This document shows positions 16,989-25,584 of a DNA stretch of 55,716 nt, piece after piece. The stretch's first letter is position 1, and every line of letters starts with the position of its first letter. Under the pieces are notes generated by a model that was not told the DNA's origin, did not search any database, and saw only the letters and a list, made by a program, of their open reading frames with translations. The translations under genes and the position numbers were made by a program. The stretch lies in NCBI GenBank assembly GCA_022703155.1, contig JAKLEH010000002.1, positions 1 through 55,716 on the forward strand, in the 5' to 3' direction. The DNA comes from Patescibacteria group bacterium. Lineage in GTDB: Bacteria > Patescibacteriota > Patescibacteriia > 2-12-FULL-60-25.

Positions 16989-17351
16989 ATGCCCCTCACC
17001 CAAGCTCTCCTCAAAATACTCCGGCACGCGGTTGCGGCCGTAGCCGGATTCTTGTTTTTGGCCGTGGCCCTGGAATGGCTCATGCCTGGGGCGGCCATGC
17101 CGTTTTTCGACGCCATGGACCCGTTGTTGATGCTGTCGGTTTTGGCCATGTTGCTTTTTTTACCGGTCAAACGGAAACCGGGTTGGCTGAATACGCTCCA
17201 GGTCGCGGCCGGAATCTTGTTTTTGGCCGGTTTGCTTGCAATTTTGGCTTTAAGCGTGCCAAACTACGGACCGACGGCCGTGGCCATGTTGATCGCTGCC
17301 GGTTCGGCCATTGCGGTGTGGGCCATGACTTATTTAAAGGCCGCTGAATAA
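16989..17351 (+). CDS. Small integral membrane protein
   Basis: 120 residues with about four hydrophobic helices (AVAGFLFLAVALEWLM, LLMLSVLAMLLFL, ILFLAGLLAILALSV, AVAMLIAAGSAIAVWAM). There are no conserved polar motifs that I recognise. It is followed after 4 bp by the HIT protein, so the two are likely one transcript. Function unknown. Confidence 0.7.
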   Translation: MPLTQALLKILRHAVAAVAGFLFLAVALEWLMPGAAMPFFDAMDPLLMLSVLAMLLFLPVKRKPGWLNTLQVAAGILFLAGLLAILALSVPNYGPTAVAMLIAAGSAIAVWAMTYLKAAE

Positions 17352-17355
17352 AACT

Positions 17356-17772
17356 ATGTCTGACTGCGTTTTTTGCAAAATAATCGCCAAACAAATACCC
17401 GCGCAAATCGTTTTCGAAAACGAAAGCATCATCGCGTTTTTGGACATCAATCCGGTCCATCCGGGCCATACTTTGGTTTTGCCAAAAACGCACGTAGAAT
17501 CTTTTACTGATTTGCCGTCAGAAATTTGCGGCGGAGTCGGCGCCACGGCCCAAAAGCTGATGAAGGTTTTTATCGAAAAGATGGGTTATGAGGGCGCGAA
17601 CCTGATACAAAACAACGGCGCGGCGGCCGGGCAAGTCGTGCCGCATGTGCATTTCCATGTGATCCCGCGCAAAAAAGGAGATGGCTTGGTGCATTGGCCC
17701 GGACGCGGGTACGAAAACGGCCAGGAAGCCATGACAGGCGCCCAAGTGCGGTCGGCCTTATCCGAGTTCTAA
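17356..17772 (+). CDS. HIT-family nucleotide hydrolase/transferase
   Basis: 138 residues. The histidine triad is H97, H99 and H101 in PHVHFHVIPRK. The N-terminal DCVFCKIIAKQIPAQIVFE and the phosphate-contact NPVHPGHTLVLPK are typical of the bacterial HinT branch, which hydrolyses AMP-lysine-type phosphoramidates and similar nucleotides. The CxxC at residues 4 and 7 may bind zinc. Length is normal. The gene starts 4 bp after the small membrane protein and rmlB begins 15 bp downstream. Confidence 0.93.
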   Translation: MSDCVFCKIIAKQIPAQIVFENESIIAFLDINPVHPGHTLVLPKTHVESFTDLPSEICGGVGATAQKLMKVFIEKMGYEGANLIQNNGAAAGQVVPHVHFHVIPRKKGDGLVHWPGRGYENGQEAMTGAQVRSALSEF

Positions 17773-17787
17773 CCATTTTTACACTTT

Positions 17788-18807
17788 ATGCGACTTCTGG
17801 TCTGCGGCGGCGCCGGCTTCATCGGCTCCAACTTCATCCGCCATAAACTCAGCAGCGATCCGCAATGCGAAATCACGAATTTCGACAAGCTGACGTACGC
17901 GGGCAACCCGGATAATTTGACGGACGTGGCAAACAATCCGCGTTACGCTTTCGTGCAAGGCGACATCACGGATTACGACGCGCTCGATAAAACCGTCAAA
18001 GAGCGCGGCATCACGCATGTCATCAACTTTGCGGCCGAGACGCACGTTGACCGTTCCATCCACGGCGTGTGCAAGGATTTCGTGCTGACCAATTCTTTGG
18101 GCGTACAGATGATTTTGGACGCGGTCAAGAACAACAAACTGGAAAAATACGTGCAAGTTTCGACCGACGAAGTTTACGGCGCGCTCGATCTTGACGATAC
18201 GGCCAAGTTCACGGAACAAACGCCCATCATGCCCAACATGCCGTACGCGGCGGCCAAAGCCGGCGGCGATTTGATGTGCCGCGCATATTGGGTGACTCAC
18301 AAGGTACCGGTCGTGGTCACGCACTGTTCCAACAATTACGGGCCTTACCAATTCCCGGAAAAAGTCATCCCGTCTTTCATCTTTAGGGTGTCGCGCGGCG
18401 AAAAGGTCCCGGTTTACGGCGACGGTTTGAACGTGCGCGACTGGATCCATGTCCTTGACCATTGCCGCGCTTTGGATTTACTGTTGCAAAAAGGCGAACC
18501 GGGCGAAGTCTACAACATCGGCGCGGACAACGAACGCAACAACATGGAATTGACGCGCATGATCCTCAAGCACTTCGGCAAAGGGGACGAGTCGATAGAA
18601 TACGTCGAGGACCGCAAAGGGCATGACCGCCGCTATGCCATCGACGCTTCCAAAATAGAAAAGCTCGGATGGACGCCAGAATATCCGCGCGGCAAATTCG
18701 AACAGGGCCTAAAGGAAACCATCGAGTGGTATTTGGCCAACACGGCTTGGGCCGAAGCGTTGTGGAAGCGGAAACAGGAATGGGACGAGAAGGCGTTACG
18801 GGCGTAG
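17788..18807 (+). CDS. rmlB: dTDP-glucose 4,6-dehydratase
   Basis: 339 residues. An extended SDR with the NAD-binding GGAGFIGSN near residue 8, the catalytic Y153 and K157 in YAAAK, and the dehydratase Asp-Glu pair in STDEVYG. It converts dTDP-glucose to dTDP-4-keto-6-deoxyglucose, the precursor of rhamnose and other deoxysugars. rmlA follows after a repeat-filled gap. rmlC and rmlD are not in the window, so the final sugar cannot be named. The product presumably feeds the surface glycosyltransferases encoded elsewhere in the window. Confidence 0.95.
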   Translation: MRLLVCGGAGFIGSNFIRHKLSSDPQCEITNFDKLTYAGNPDNLTDVANNPRYAFVQGDITDYDALDKTVKERGITHVINFAAETHVDRSIHGVCKDFVLTNSLGVQMILDAVKNNKLEKYVQVSTDEVYGALDLDDTAKFTEQTPIMPNMPYAAAKAGGDLMCRAYWVTHKVPVVVTHCSNNYGPYQFPEKVIPSFIFRVSRGEKVPVYGDGLNVRDWIHVLDHCRALDLLLQKGEPGEVYNIGADNERNNMELTRMILKHFGKGDESIEYVEDRKGHDRRYAIDASKIEKLGWTPEYPRGKFEQGLKETIEWYLANTAWAEALWKRKQEWDEKALRA

Positions 18808-18811
18808 GGAT

Positions 18812-18936
18812 TCGTAAGATTCATAAAATTCATAAGATTCGTAAGATTTTGGGGCATCTGATATTGGGCGGGCGAATCATTGATTTGAAATTTTCTGCAA
18901 ATCTTATGAATCTTAAAATTCTTACAAATTTAATAA
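18812..18936. repeat. Family G AT-rich nonamer inverted repeat
   Basis: Left arm of TAAGATTCA-type 9-bp units (18815-18850), right arm of ATCTTATGA and TCTTACAAA-type units (18900-18935), filling the rmlB-rmlA gap. Stop-rich, non-coding. Confidence 0.88.
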
Positions 18937-18942
18937 ATTGAC

Positions 18943-19737
18943 ATGAAAGGCATAATCCTCGCCGGAGGCACGGGTACGCGCCTGTTGCCGCTTACGGCCG
19001 TGCTGACCAAACAATTGTTGCCGGTTTACGATCGGCCCATGATTTTTTATCCGTTGAACACGCTGGTCCAAGCCGGCATCCAGGACATCTTGATTATCGT
19101 GGCGCCTGATTATTCGGGCAGTTTTTTGAACCTGCTCGGTTCCATGCTGCGTCCGCACGGCATCAATATCTCGTTCATGGTGCAAAAAGAGCCGCGGGGC
19201 TTGCCCGAAGCTTTCGTGTACGGCGAGGATTTTTGCGGCGGCGAGCCCGTGGCCATGATTTTGGGCGACAACATCTTCGAGGACGACTTCAAGGACGCGG
19301 TGGCCACGTTCAAAACCGGCGGACGCATCTTCGCGCGACAAGTGCCGGACCCGCAGCGGTTTGGCGTGGTGGAATTCGACGCGCAAACCGGCCGCGTGCT
19401 TTCGATTGAGGAAAAACCCGCGGCGCCCAAAAGCCAGTATGCCATTCCGGGCATGTACATTTACGACGGACGGGCGGCTGACATCGCAAAGAAGCTGACC
19501 CCGTCAAAACGCGGCGAAATCGAAATCGTGGACATGCATCGGGCGTATCTTGAACAGGGCGAACTGGACGTGAAGATCCTGAACGGCGCTTTTTTCGACG
19601 CCGGCACGCATGACGCTTTGTTGGAAGCCTCGAACTACGTCAAAGCGCACGACTTCAAAAGCAGATTCCATCCCAGCATCGAAACCGCCATCCAGGAATA
19701 CAACCAGGATTTCAAGCGGCGCGTGGCCTTGCGCTGA
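18943..19737 (+). CDS. rmlA: Glucose-1-phosphate thymidylyltransferase
   Basis: 264 residues. The nucleotidyltransferase signature is clear: MKGIILAGGTGTRLLPLT, then KQLLPVYDRPMIFYPL, with LGDNIFEDD for the metal site. It makes dTDP-glucose from dTTP and glucose-1-phosphate, the substrate of RmlB next door. It is about 25-30 residues shorter than the enterobacterial enzyme at the C-terminus. It converges with the PEGA gene with a 1-bp gap between the stop codons and no visible terminator. Confidence 0.94.
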   Translation: MKGIILAGGTGTRLLPLTAVLTKQLLPVYDRPMIFYPLNTLVQAGIQDILIIVAPDYSGSFLNLLGSMLRPHGINISFMVQKEPRGLPEAFVYGEDFCGGEPVAMILGDNIFEDDFKDAVATFKTGGRIFARQVPDPQRFGVVEFDAQTGRVLSIEEKPAAPKSQYAIPGMYIYDGRAADIAKKLTPSKRGEIEIVDMHRAYLEQGELDVKILNGAFFDAGTHDALLEASNYVKAHDFKSRFHPSIETAIQEYNQDFKRRVALR

Positions 19738-19738
19738 A

Positions 19739-21079
19739 TCAAAAGCCGCCGAAAGAGGGCAGCGACGGCAGGATGGCGTTGGAAATGGCCAGAGGCAAGC
19801 GCCAAAAACCGGTTTGCCCGTTTTTTGTAGCGGAAACGAACACGTTTTCGTTGGCCACGGTCGCGGCCGCGATTTCGTCGAAAGTCGCCAAGGTCGTCTT
19901 ATAGCGTCCGTTGCGCGCGTCGAGATTGAACATGATGACCGCGTTTTTGGTGGCCACCATCACGTCTTTGCCGTCTGCGTACCACGCCGCGGACACCAAT
20001 TTATCGCTTTGGCGATAAATGAGCTCGGGTTCGTGTCCCGAATCCCAAACGTAAACCTCGTTGCCGTTCAAAGCCAAATACCTGGTCTGGCGCTTGACGA
20101 CCATGGGCCAGAGCCAGTCGGCCTGCAACCGATTGACGGTCAGGGGGTCGGTCGCCAAGTCGATCCACATCCAATCCTTGCCGCTTTGCAGCAGGAGCGT
20201 GGAATCGGGTTGGGCCCGGAACTGCCATTGGCCGGGCGGCAAGACAAAGCCTTGGTCGGTTTTTTTGTTGAGCGTCAGCACCAAATCCGCGGTGCCCGTC
20301 ACGTAACGCAGGGAAAAGCCGGCCAAAACGTCATGTATGCCCGAGGGTTGCGGGGTGTGCTCCACTGCGCCGTCGTTCTGGACCGTGATTTTTTGCCGGT
20401 CGGCGAATCCCACCAGGTCCGAACCGTCCCAATGGTAGATGCCATCGGGCATGCGGTTGGGCGTCAGCGCCTTGGTTTGCAGATAGCACGTTTGGGATAC
20501 GGACGAAGCCGTGCCGTACAGCAACGCCACGTCGCCGGCTTTGTCCCAATCCGCATATTGGGGCACGAATTCGGAATTGGCCGTGACGCGGTTTTTGGTT
20601 TGCGCCGTGGCCGAATCCACGAGCATGTAATCCGTGGAGCGGTTTTTAGGCGCGCCGGCCAAGAGCACGTACGAACCCTGTGGGTCGGCGATTAACGACG
20701 GAAAATCTCCGGGCATGGCCAATTCGGGTTGCGCGTCCGGCCACAGGTTGACCTCGGTGGCGAACGTCACGCGTTCCGGGTCCACAGGCAGGGTTTTTGC
20801 CCATTCGTGGAAACCTTTTAAAACGTATTTGATTTCGTAGGTGCCGGGCGCCACGTTTTGCATGGTGAAAGGCGTTTTCTGGTCCAACTTTTGGCCGTTC
20901 AAAAAAATGTCAGCGCCCCGCGGTAAGGTGTCGAACATGATGGTGCCGTTGCGTTCGATGACGCCCTTGTTCTGGTTCCAGCGGTAACCGGCCGTGTAAA
21001 AAACCACTGCCGGCGCCATGAACAGGAAAATCAAGGCAAAAACCCAGGGCATGATGCGCCGGTGAAAGGGGATTTTCAT
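19739..21079 (-). CDS. PEGA-domain membrane-anchored protein with a beta-propeller-like region
   Basis: 446 residues from ATG at 21079 (MKIPFHRRIMPW). An N-terminal membrane helix (VFALIFLFMAPAVVFYTA) is followed by a PEGA domain at about residues 40-115 (LPRGADIFLNGQKLDQKTPF, APGTYEIKYVLKGF). The remainder shows repeated four-strand patterns ending in aromatic residues (YLALNGNEVYVWDSG, MVATKNAVIMFNLDARN), as in a propeller. PEGA domains occur in envelope proteins. Function unknown. An ATG seven codons upstream (21100) is possible but has no better signal. Confidence 0.75.
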   Translation of the reverse strand: MKIPFHRRIMPWVFALIFLFMAPAVVFYTAGYRWNQNKGVIERNGTIMFDTLPRGADIFLNGQKLDQKTPFTMQNVAPGTYEIKYVLKGFHEWAKTLPVDPERVTFATEVNLWPDAQPELAMPGDFPSLIADPQGSYVLLAGAPKNRSTDYMLVDSATAQTKNRVTANSEFVPQYADWDKAGDVALLYGTASSVSQTCYLQTKALTPNRMPDGIYHWDGSDLVGFADRQKITVQNDGAVEHTPQPSGIHDVLAGFSLRYVTGTADLVLTLNKKTDQGFVLPPGQWQFRAQPDSTLLLQSGKDWMWIDLATDPLTVNRLQADWLWPMVVKRQTRYLALNGNEVYVWDSGHEPELIYRQSDKLVSAAWYADGKDVMVATKNAVIMFNLDARNGRYKTTLATFDEIAAATVANENVFVSATKNGQTGFWRLPLAISNAILPSLPSFGGF

Positions 21080-21118
21080 ATGGTGGTAATTGTAGTCCAT
21101 TGGGTTTAATAGGTCTAT

Positions 21119-21202
21119 CGTAGATTGTCGGAAGTCGGGGGTCGGAAGTGCGCGACGGAGAATACTGGTCGAAGGTCGGAGGTCGTTAGTCGGAAGACGG
21201 CG
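21119..21202. repeat. Family A element, degenerate, intergenic
   Basis: GTCGGAA and GTCGGAG units on both sides of a divergent middle, between the PEGA and NYN genes. It lacks the clear central hairpin. Confidence 0.75.
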
Positions 21203-21211
21203 CTTGAGGGA

Positions 21212-21236
21212 CTGAAAAAAGCCCGGAGGGGCTTTA
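21212..21236 (-). terminator. Rho-independent terminator of the first NYN gene
   Basis: Minus strand AAAGCCCCTCCGGGCTTTTTT: stem AAAGCCC/GGGCTTT, T tract. It begins at the TAA stop. Confidence 0.88.
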
Positions 21237-22370
21237 GAGGTCGTCGAGCGACAGCAGGACCTTCACGGCCGGATGGTCCAAATTCAGGTAGAAGTGCTTG
21301 GCGATGGTGTTGCTGCCTTCGCGCGCCTGGCTGACGTGCAAGAGAACCCCGTGTTCCGAGAAAATGCGGATCATCTCGTCCAACGAGGCTTGGCAAGCCC
21401 TGGTTTGTGCCGTGGCAAATTCGCGTTCGTACGATTCCAGGGTGTTGCGGTCTTGGGCTTCGAACGACGTCGACGCGATGCCGCGAGCCAGGGTTTTTTC
21501 GTGGCGCAGCGTGTCATGCAGCAGAATGCGGAGCAGCCTCCATGAGAACTGGTTTGCGTCCGCGCCGTGGTCAGGATGCAACAGCCGCTTGTCGTACATG
21601 GTTTGGATCAGGCTGCGCGCATCGGCCAACTGTAGGCGTAGGTAGGCATGGCGGCTCACCGAATCCTGCAACGCGAACGCGTTACTCAAGGATTTGGTCA
21701 ACTCCAGATAGTCGTTCTTGATGCGCCAGAAGCGGCGGCGCTCCAGAGCCAGGCACGAATACGCCGCGGGATATTCCAGGATATTGGCGCGCGTTTCCGC
21801 GTGTTGCTTGAGTTGGTAGGCGATGGCTTCGGTGCCCACGGTCAAGAGAGTAACGCGTTTGCCCGCGGACCACACGGCTCGTTGCAGGTCTTTGGCCGCG
21901 TCGACGTCGTGCGTGAGCACGAGCAGGTCGGTGATGCCCGGCGTGCCGCGCCAGATGTCCAGTTCTTCGCGCAGCCCGTGTTCGGTCATGTCCTTGCGGC
22001 GAATTATTTCCGAACTAGTTTGGTCGTCCCAAATCCTTTGCGCCTTGGCTGGCACATGCACGATGCGGTAGCCGTTGCCGAACCAGGCTTCGATATCGTG
22101 AAGGTAAGGGGAGTGCGTCATCGGATTGCTGATGGCCAGGTCGGTCACGAGCACGGCGCGTTCCACGTTGGTGATGCGTTGGGCCATGCGCAACGGCCAT
22201 TGGGGGTCCACGTTGCTCAGACCCAAATTGCGGCATAAACCCACCAGATTTTGGTGGTCCACGATGAGTACGCCGCGGCGCGGCGGACCGACCGGTTGGG
22301 TGGTTTCTTTGAAGACCTCCGAGTTTTGGATGGAGCTGACCGCAGTCTCCGCAGGCTGTGACGTGGTCAT
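21234..22370 (-). CDS. NYN-domain protein, copy 1
   Basis: 378 residues. Residues about 33-200 form a PIN-like NYN nuclease fold: VDHQNLVG (D38, N41), VLVTDLAISNP, RRKDMTEHGLREELDI, and THDVDAAKDL with two further Asp. These acidic positions match the metal site of NYN ribonucleases. The C-terminal 180 residues are helical and unassigned. It is a paralogue of the next gene, with D38 and N41 at identical positions. It has its own TTGACA-17-TATTTT promoter, a Shine-Dalgarno AGAGAGG and its own terminator. RNA processing is a plausible role; the target is unknown. Confidence 0.8.
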   Translation of the reverse strand: MTTSQPAETAVSSIQNSEVFKETTQPVGPPRRGVLIVDHQNLVGLCRNLGLSNVDPQWPLRMAQRITNVERAVLVTDLAISNPMTHSPYLHDIEAWFGNGYRIVHVPAKAQRIWDDQTSSEIIRRKDMTEHGLREELDIWRGTPGITDLLVLTHDVDAAKDLQRAVWSAGKRVTLLTVGTEAIAYQLKQHAETRANILEYPAAYSCLALERRRFWRIKNDYLELTKSLSNAFALQDSVSRHAYLRLQLADARSLIQTMYDKRLLHPDHGADANQFSWRLLRILLHDTLRHEKTLARGIASTSFEAQDRNTLESYEREFATAQTRACQASLDEMIRIFSEHGVLLHVSQAREGSNTIAKHFYLNLDHPAVKVLLSLDDL

Positions 22371-22426
22371 TTGAACCTCTCTGACTTGCTTGTATTTGGC
22401 TAAAAAAGAGCCTTTTGATAGTTTTC

Positions 22427-22455
22427 AAAATACGTTATCCAGAGAATTATGTCAA
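22427..22455 (-). promoter_or_regulatory. Promoter of NYN copy 1
   Basis: Minus strand TTGACA (22450-22455), 17-bp spacer, TATTTT (22427-22432). The predicted leader is about 50 nt and holds a small GGCT/AGCC hairpin. Confidence 0.78.
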
Positions 22456-22481
22456 GGGGTTAACATCTTTTGCGACATAAT

Positions 22482-22502
22482 AAAAAATACGCCAGCGGCG
22501 TA
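22482..22502 (-). terminator. Rho-independent terminator of NYN copy 2
   Basis: Minus strand TACGCC-GCT-GGCGTA followed by TTTTTT, just after the stop codon at 22505. Confidence 0.85.
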
Positions 22503-22504
22503 GG

Positions 22505-23632
22505 TTAAGGAAAGTCGGTTTCGGTCAGGACGATGACGGCCGGATGGTCTGTGTTGACGTAAAATTGGCGATGCGGACCACAAGCCGAGTTGGTTACGTT
22601 GTCTGCCAACAGGACTTCGTTTTTCTGCCAAATTTCCATGAGGTTGCGCAGACTTTCCAGGCAAGCGACTTGCTGGGCGGAAACCAAGGTCGTGCCGCCT
22701 TCGACGTTACCGTCCAAACCGGCCAGAATTTTTTCCGCGTAGAGTTCCTCGTGCAAAGCCGCTTGGAGCAGCCTCCACGACAGGCGTTTCGAACAGGGCA
22801 ACAGGCCTTCTTTGAGGCACAGGCGATCGAGCGTCAAATGCCGTATCAGATGTTGCGCGTCTTTGAACTGCCTGGTCAGCCAGCTGTTGTGTCGCGCTCC
22901 CTCGGGAGTGGCCAGGCAGCGCCAAACTTTTTCACCCAGTTGCTCCAGATTTTGTCGCGGGTGCCAAAAGCCGATTTTTTCCAAGGCCCAAACCGAATAC
23001 GCGGACGTGTAGCCCAAGACGTTAATGACCTCGTGTGCCGAATTGGCCAACGCTTGGGCGATGCCGTTTCCCGCATTCAGCAGAACGACTTTTTTGCCGT
23101 AGGTCGTGGCCGAGTCTAGCAGCACGCTGGCAAAATCCACGTCATGGGTGAACAACAGGACGTGGGTGACTTCCGGCACCATGCTCCAACGCTGAATTTC
23201 GGACCGGATGCCACCGTCGGTCATGTCTTTGCGGCGATATCGGCGTTTGCTGGACGCGCCTTTGGCGTCGTCAGAAATTTCTCCTTGTTCAGAAACGTGG
23301 ATTTTCCGCGACGGCACGTGGACCACGGTGAAGCCTTCGTCCGACCAGCGGTCGATGTCGTTCAGGTATGGCACGTTGGTCGCCGGGTTGGCCATAGCCA
23401 AATCCGTGACCAACGACATGCCCAAACAATTGCCTAGGCGCAAGGCCAAATCCACGAGCCAGCGCGGATCAAAATCCCGCAGGCCTAGAGTTAGGGCGCG
23501 GCCCACCAGGTTTTGGTGGTCCACGACTAGTGCGGTTTGCCGCGGCAAACCGAGTTGCCGAATGGACAATAAGGGCGGCGGTGCTTGCGCTTGCGCGTCT
23601 TTCGGTTGTGAAACGGCGTCTGGTGGAACCAT
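22505..23632 (-). CDS. NYN-domain protein, copy 2
   Basis: 375 residues, paralogous to the gene downstream. It has VVDHQNLVG (D38, N41), SLVTDLAMANPATNVPYL, YRRKDMTDGGIRSEIQR and FTHDVDFASVLLD, the acidic set of an NYN nuclease. The copies differ in a basic insert (KGASSKRRYRRK) and through most of the helical C-terminus, so the duplication is old. A perfect AGGAGG lies five bases before the ATG, one of the best ribosome-binding sites in the window. The promoter is interlocked with that of the protease gene on the other strand. Confidence 0.8.
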   Translation of the reverse strand: MVPPDAVSQPKDAQAQAPPPLLSIRQLGLPRQTALVVDHQNLVGRALTLGLRDFDPRWLVDLALRLGNCLGMSLVTDLAMANPATNVPYLNDIDRWSDEGFTVVHVPSRKIHVSEQGEISDDAKGASSKRRYRRKDMTDGGIRSEIQRWSMVPEVTHVLLFTHDVDFASVLLDSATTYGKKVVLLNAGNGIAQALANSAHEVINVLGYTSAYSVWALEKIGFWHPRQNLEQLGEKVWRCLATPEGARHNSWLTRQFKDAQHLIRHLTLDRLCLKEGLLPCSKRLSWRLLQAALHEELYAEKILAGLDGNVEGGTTLVSAQQVACLESLRNLMEIWQKNEVLLADNVTNSACGPHRQFYVNTDHPAVIVLTETDFP

Positions 23633-23663
23633 CTAACCTCCTAAAGTGCGAGTCTTTGTTTAG

Positions 23664-23707
23664 CGTATAGCCCAATCCTTGACTTAAGTCAAGCGCGGAC
23701 CTAAAAT
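23664..23707. promoter_or_regulatory. Interlocked divergent promoters sharing a palindromic -35 region
   Basis: The 16-bp palindrome CTTGACTTAAGTCAAG (23678-23693) contains TTGACT on both strands. Plus strand: TTGACT (23679-23684), 17 bp, TAAAAT (23702-23707), with the protease ATG at 23715. Minus strand: TTGACT (23687-23692), 17 bp, TATACG (23664-23669), for NYN copy 2. The two polymerase sites must exclude each other. Confidence 0.8.
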
Positions 23708-23714
23708 CCAACCC

Positions 23715-25070
23715 ATGCTTCAACCATTACGCGTCAAGCGCAACCCTTGGAAGGTCGTTTTTGCGGTCACCGCATTGGCGGCCACTTTCGCTTGCGGCTG
23801 GTACATCGGGCACGCCGGACTAGGCCAAGCCAAACAAGTCCAGTCCACGACGGTCAAAGTCACGGGCATGGGTTCGCAGCCGCCAGCCGACGCGACCGAA
23901 GTGGACTTGCAGTTTTCTCAATTCTGGGACCTATGGAAAACGCTTAAATTGAAATATTATCAGGACGCGGACGAGAAATCGATGTTTTACGGAGCCATGC
24001 GCGGCATGGCAGAGGCTTTGGGCGATCCGTACACGACTTTCTTCGAACCCAAAATCGCCAAAGAATTCAGCGAGTCCCTGAAAGGCGAATTCGAGGGCAT
24101 CGGCGCGGAAATCGGCCTCCGCAACGGCCAGCTGCAAATCATCGCCCCGTTGCCCGAGACGCCGGCCGAGCGCGCCGGTTTGTTAGCCGGTGATTATATT
24201 TTGGCCATCAATGGCACGAGCACGGAAAACATGTCCACGGAAGAAGCCGTGTCTTTGATTCGCGGGCCCAAGGGCACGACCGTCAAACTCAAGATCGGAC
24301 GCCTTCCGCCGAAAGACGAAAGCAAATCAAAGGCCGATGCCAAAGAAACGGACACGGCCTCGACTCAGGAGGCCTTGGGCGAACCCATCATCAAGGAATA
24401 TTCCATCGTGCGCGACAAAATAGTGGTCAAGAGCGTGCGCGTGACCTGGCCCAAAAACAACATTGCGGTCGTGCAGGTCACCAACTTCAACCAAGACACG
24501 GACCAGGAGTTCAGGGCCGAGATCGGCAAGGTTTTGGACAAGAATCCGATTGGCATCATCTTGGATTTGCGCAACAACCCCGGAGGTTATCTTGACCGTT
24601 CCACGGTCATCGCCGGCGAATGGGTGGGCGATAAGGTCGTAGTTTCGGAAAGGCGCAAAGGTAAGATCATCGACGAATTCCGCGGCGAAGGCGCGGGCCG
24701 ATTGGCCGGCATCAAGACCGCGGTGCTGGTGAACCAGGGTTCGGCTTCGGCTTCGGAAATCGTGGCCGGCGCCTTGCAGGATTACGGTTTGGCCGCGCTC
24801 ATCGGCATGCAAACTTACGGCAAAGGCTCGGTCCAGGATTATTCCGAATTCGACGACGGCAGCGCGGTCAAAATCACCATCGCCGAATGGCTGACGCCCA
24901 AAGGTCGGTCCATCAATAAGACGGGCATCAAACCCGACATCCAAGTCGACCGTACGCCCGAAGATTATGACGCCAATCGCGACCCCCAACTCGACAAAGC
25001 GGTCTGGTACATCACCAGCCCAACCAGCAGCAGCGCCCTCAACGCCAGCTCAACCCAGACAGCACCGTAA
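23715..25070 (+). CDS. ctpA: S41-family C-terminal processing protease
   Basis: 451 residues. An N-terminal membrane anchor (VVFAVTALAATFACGWYIG) is followed by a PDZ domain at about residues 110-195 (GIGAEIGLRNGQLQI, ERAGLLAGDYILAINGTST). The S41 core has S345 in GSASASEIVAGA and K370 in YGKGSVQ, the same 25-residue spacing as the Ser-Lys dyad of Prc. A low-complexity insert (KDESKSKADAKETDTASTQE) lies after the PDZ. It acts outside the membrane on unfolded or tagged protein ends. The TAAAAT box ends 7 bp before the ATG, so the message should be leaderless. Confidence 0.93.
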   Translation: MLQPLRVKRNPWKVVFAVTALAATFACGWYIGHAGLGQAKQVQSTTVKVTGMGSQPPADATEVDLQFSQFWDLWKTLKLKYYQDADEKSMFYGAMRGMAEALGDPYTTFFEPKIAKEFSESLKGEFEGIGAEIGLRNGQLQIIAPLPETPAERAGLLAGDYILAINGTSTENMSTEEAVSLIRGPKGTTVKLKIGRLPPKDESKSKADAKETDTASTQEALGEPIIKEYSIVRDKIVVKSVRVTWPKNNIAVVQVTNFNQDTDQEFRAEIGKVLDKNPIGIILDLRNNPGGYLDRSTVIAGEWVGDKVVVSERRKGKIIDEFRGEGAGRLAGIKTAVLVNQGSASASEIVAGALQDYGLAALIGMQTYGKGSVQDYSEFDDGSAVKITIAEWLTPKGRSINKTGIKPDIQVDRTPEDYDANRDPQLDKAVWYITSPTSSSALNASSTQTAP

Positions 25071-25584
25071 AGGCGAAGCTTTCGCGCGGCACCGGGCGGA
25101 TGGCGTTTTTAGCCGTCCTCGAGGACGCGTACAGCGCCAGGTTTCGGCCGGAGGCATCATCTACCGCCACCGCAACGGGCAGGTGGAGATTTTGTTTTTG
25201 AAGCGCGAAGACGGGCGTTGGACTTTTCCCAAAGGCAAACGCCAATTGGGCGAATCGCACGTGGTGGCCGCCATCCGCGAAATCCGCGAAGAGACGGGCG
25301 TTGCGGATTTACGATACGTGGCGCCGTTGGGTTTCATCGCTTTCCGTTACACCGAGCGCCATCAAGGACCGGCCAAACAAGTGGCCAAGGTCGTGCATTT
25401 TTTTCTGTTCGAGGCGCCGGGCGACACGCGCGTCAAACTCGCGGGCACCGAAGGCATCACCGAATCCGCTTGGGTGCGCGCGGACCGGGCGTTCGCCACT
25501 TTGAGCTATCGCAACCAGGACAAACTTTTGGCCAAGGCATTGAGGTTGATTGTGGAGGAGGGTAGGCATGAAGGGGAAAAATAG
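24967..25584 (+). CDS. Nudix hydrolase
   Basis: 205 residues. The Nudix box G-x5-E-x7-REIREETGV is intact (GKRQLGESHVVAAIREIREE). It is preceded by the usual first strands (VSAGGIIYRHRNGQVEILFLKRE). It would hydrolyse a nucleoside diphosphate linked to another moiety; substrate unknown. The only in-frame ATG before the domain lies 104 bp inside the protease gene. The next start, a GTG near 25180, would cut into the fold, so the long overlap seems real. The first 60 residues are low-complexity (Pro, Ala, Thr, then basic) and share DNA with the Ser/Thr/Ala-rich tail of the protease. Confidence 0.88.
   Translation: MTPIATPNSTKRSGTSPAQPAAAPSTPAQPRQHRKGEAFARHRADGVFSRPRGRVQRQVSAGGIIYRHRNGQVEILFLKREDGRWTFPKGKRQLGESHVVAAIREIREETGVADLRYVAPLGFIAFRYTERHQGPAKQVAKVVHFFLFEAPGDTRVKLAGTEGITESAWVRADRAFATLSYRNQDKLLAKALRLIVEEGRHEGEK

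Noticed and set aside
19610-20695. 361-codon plus-strand ORF across the rmlA and PEGA genes
   Set aside because: It overlaps the end of rmlA out of frame and the whole PEGA gene antisense. Both of those are supported by motifs.
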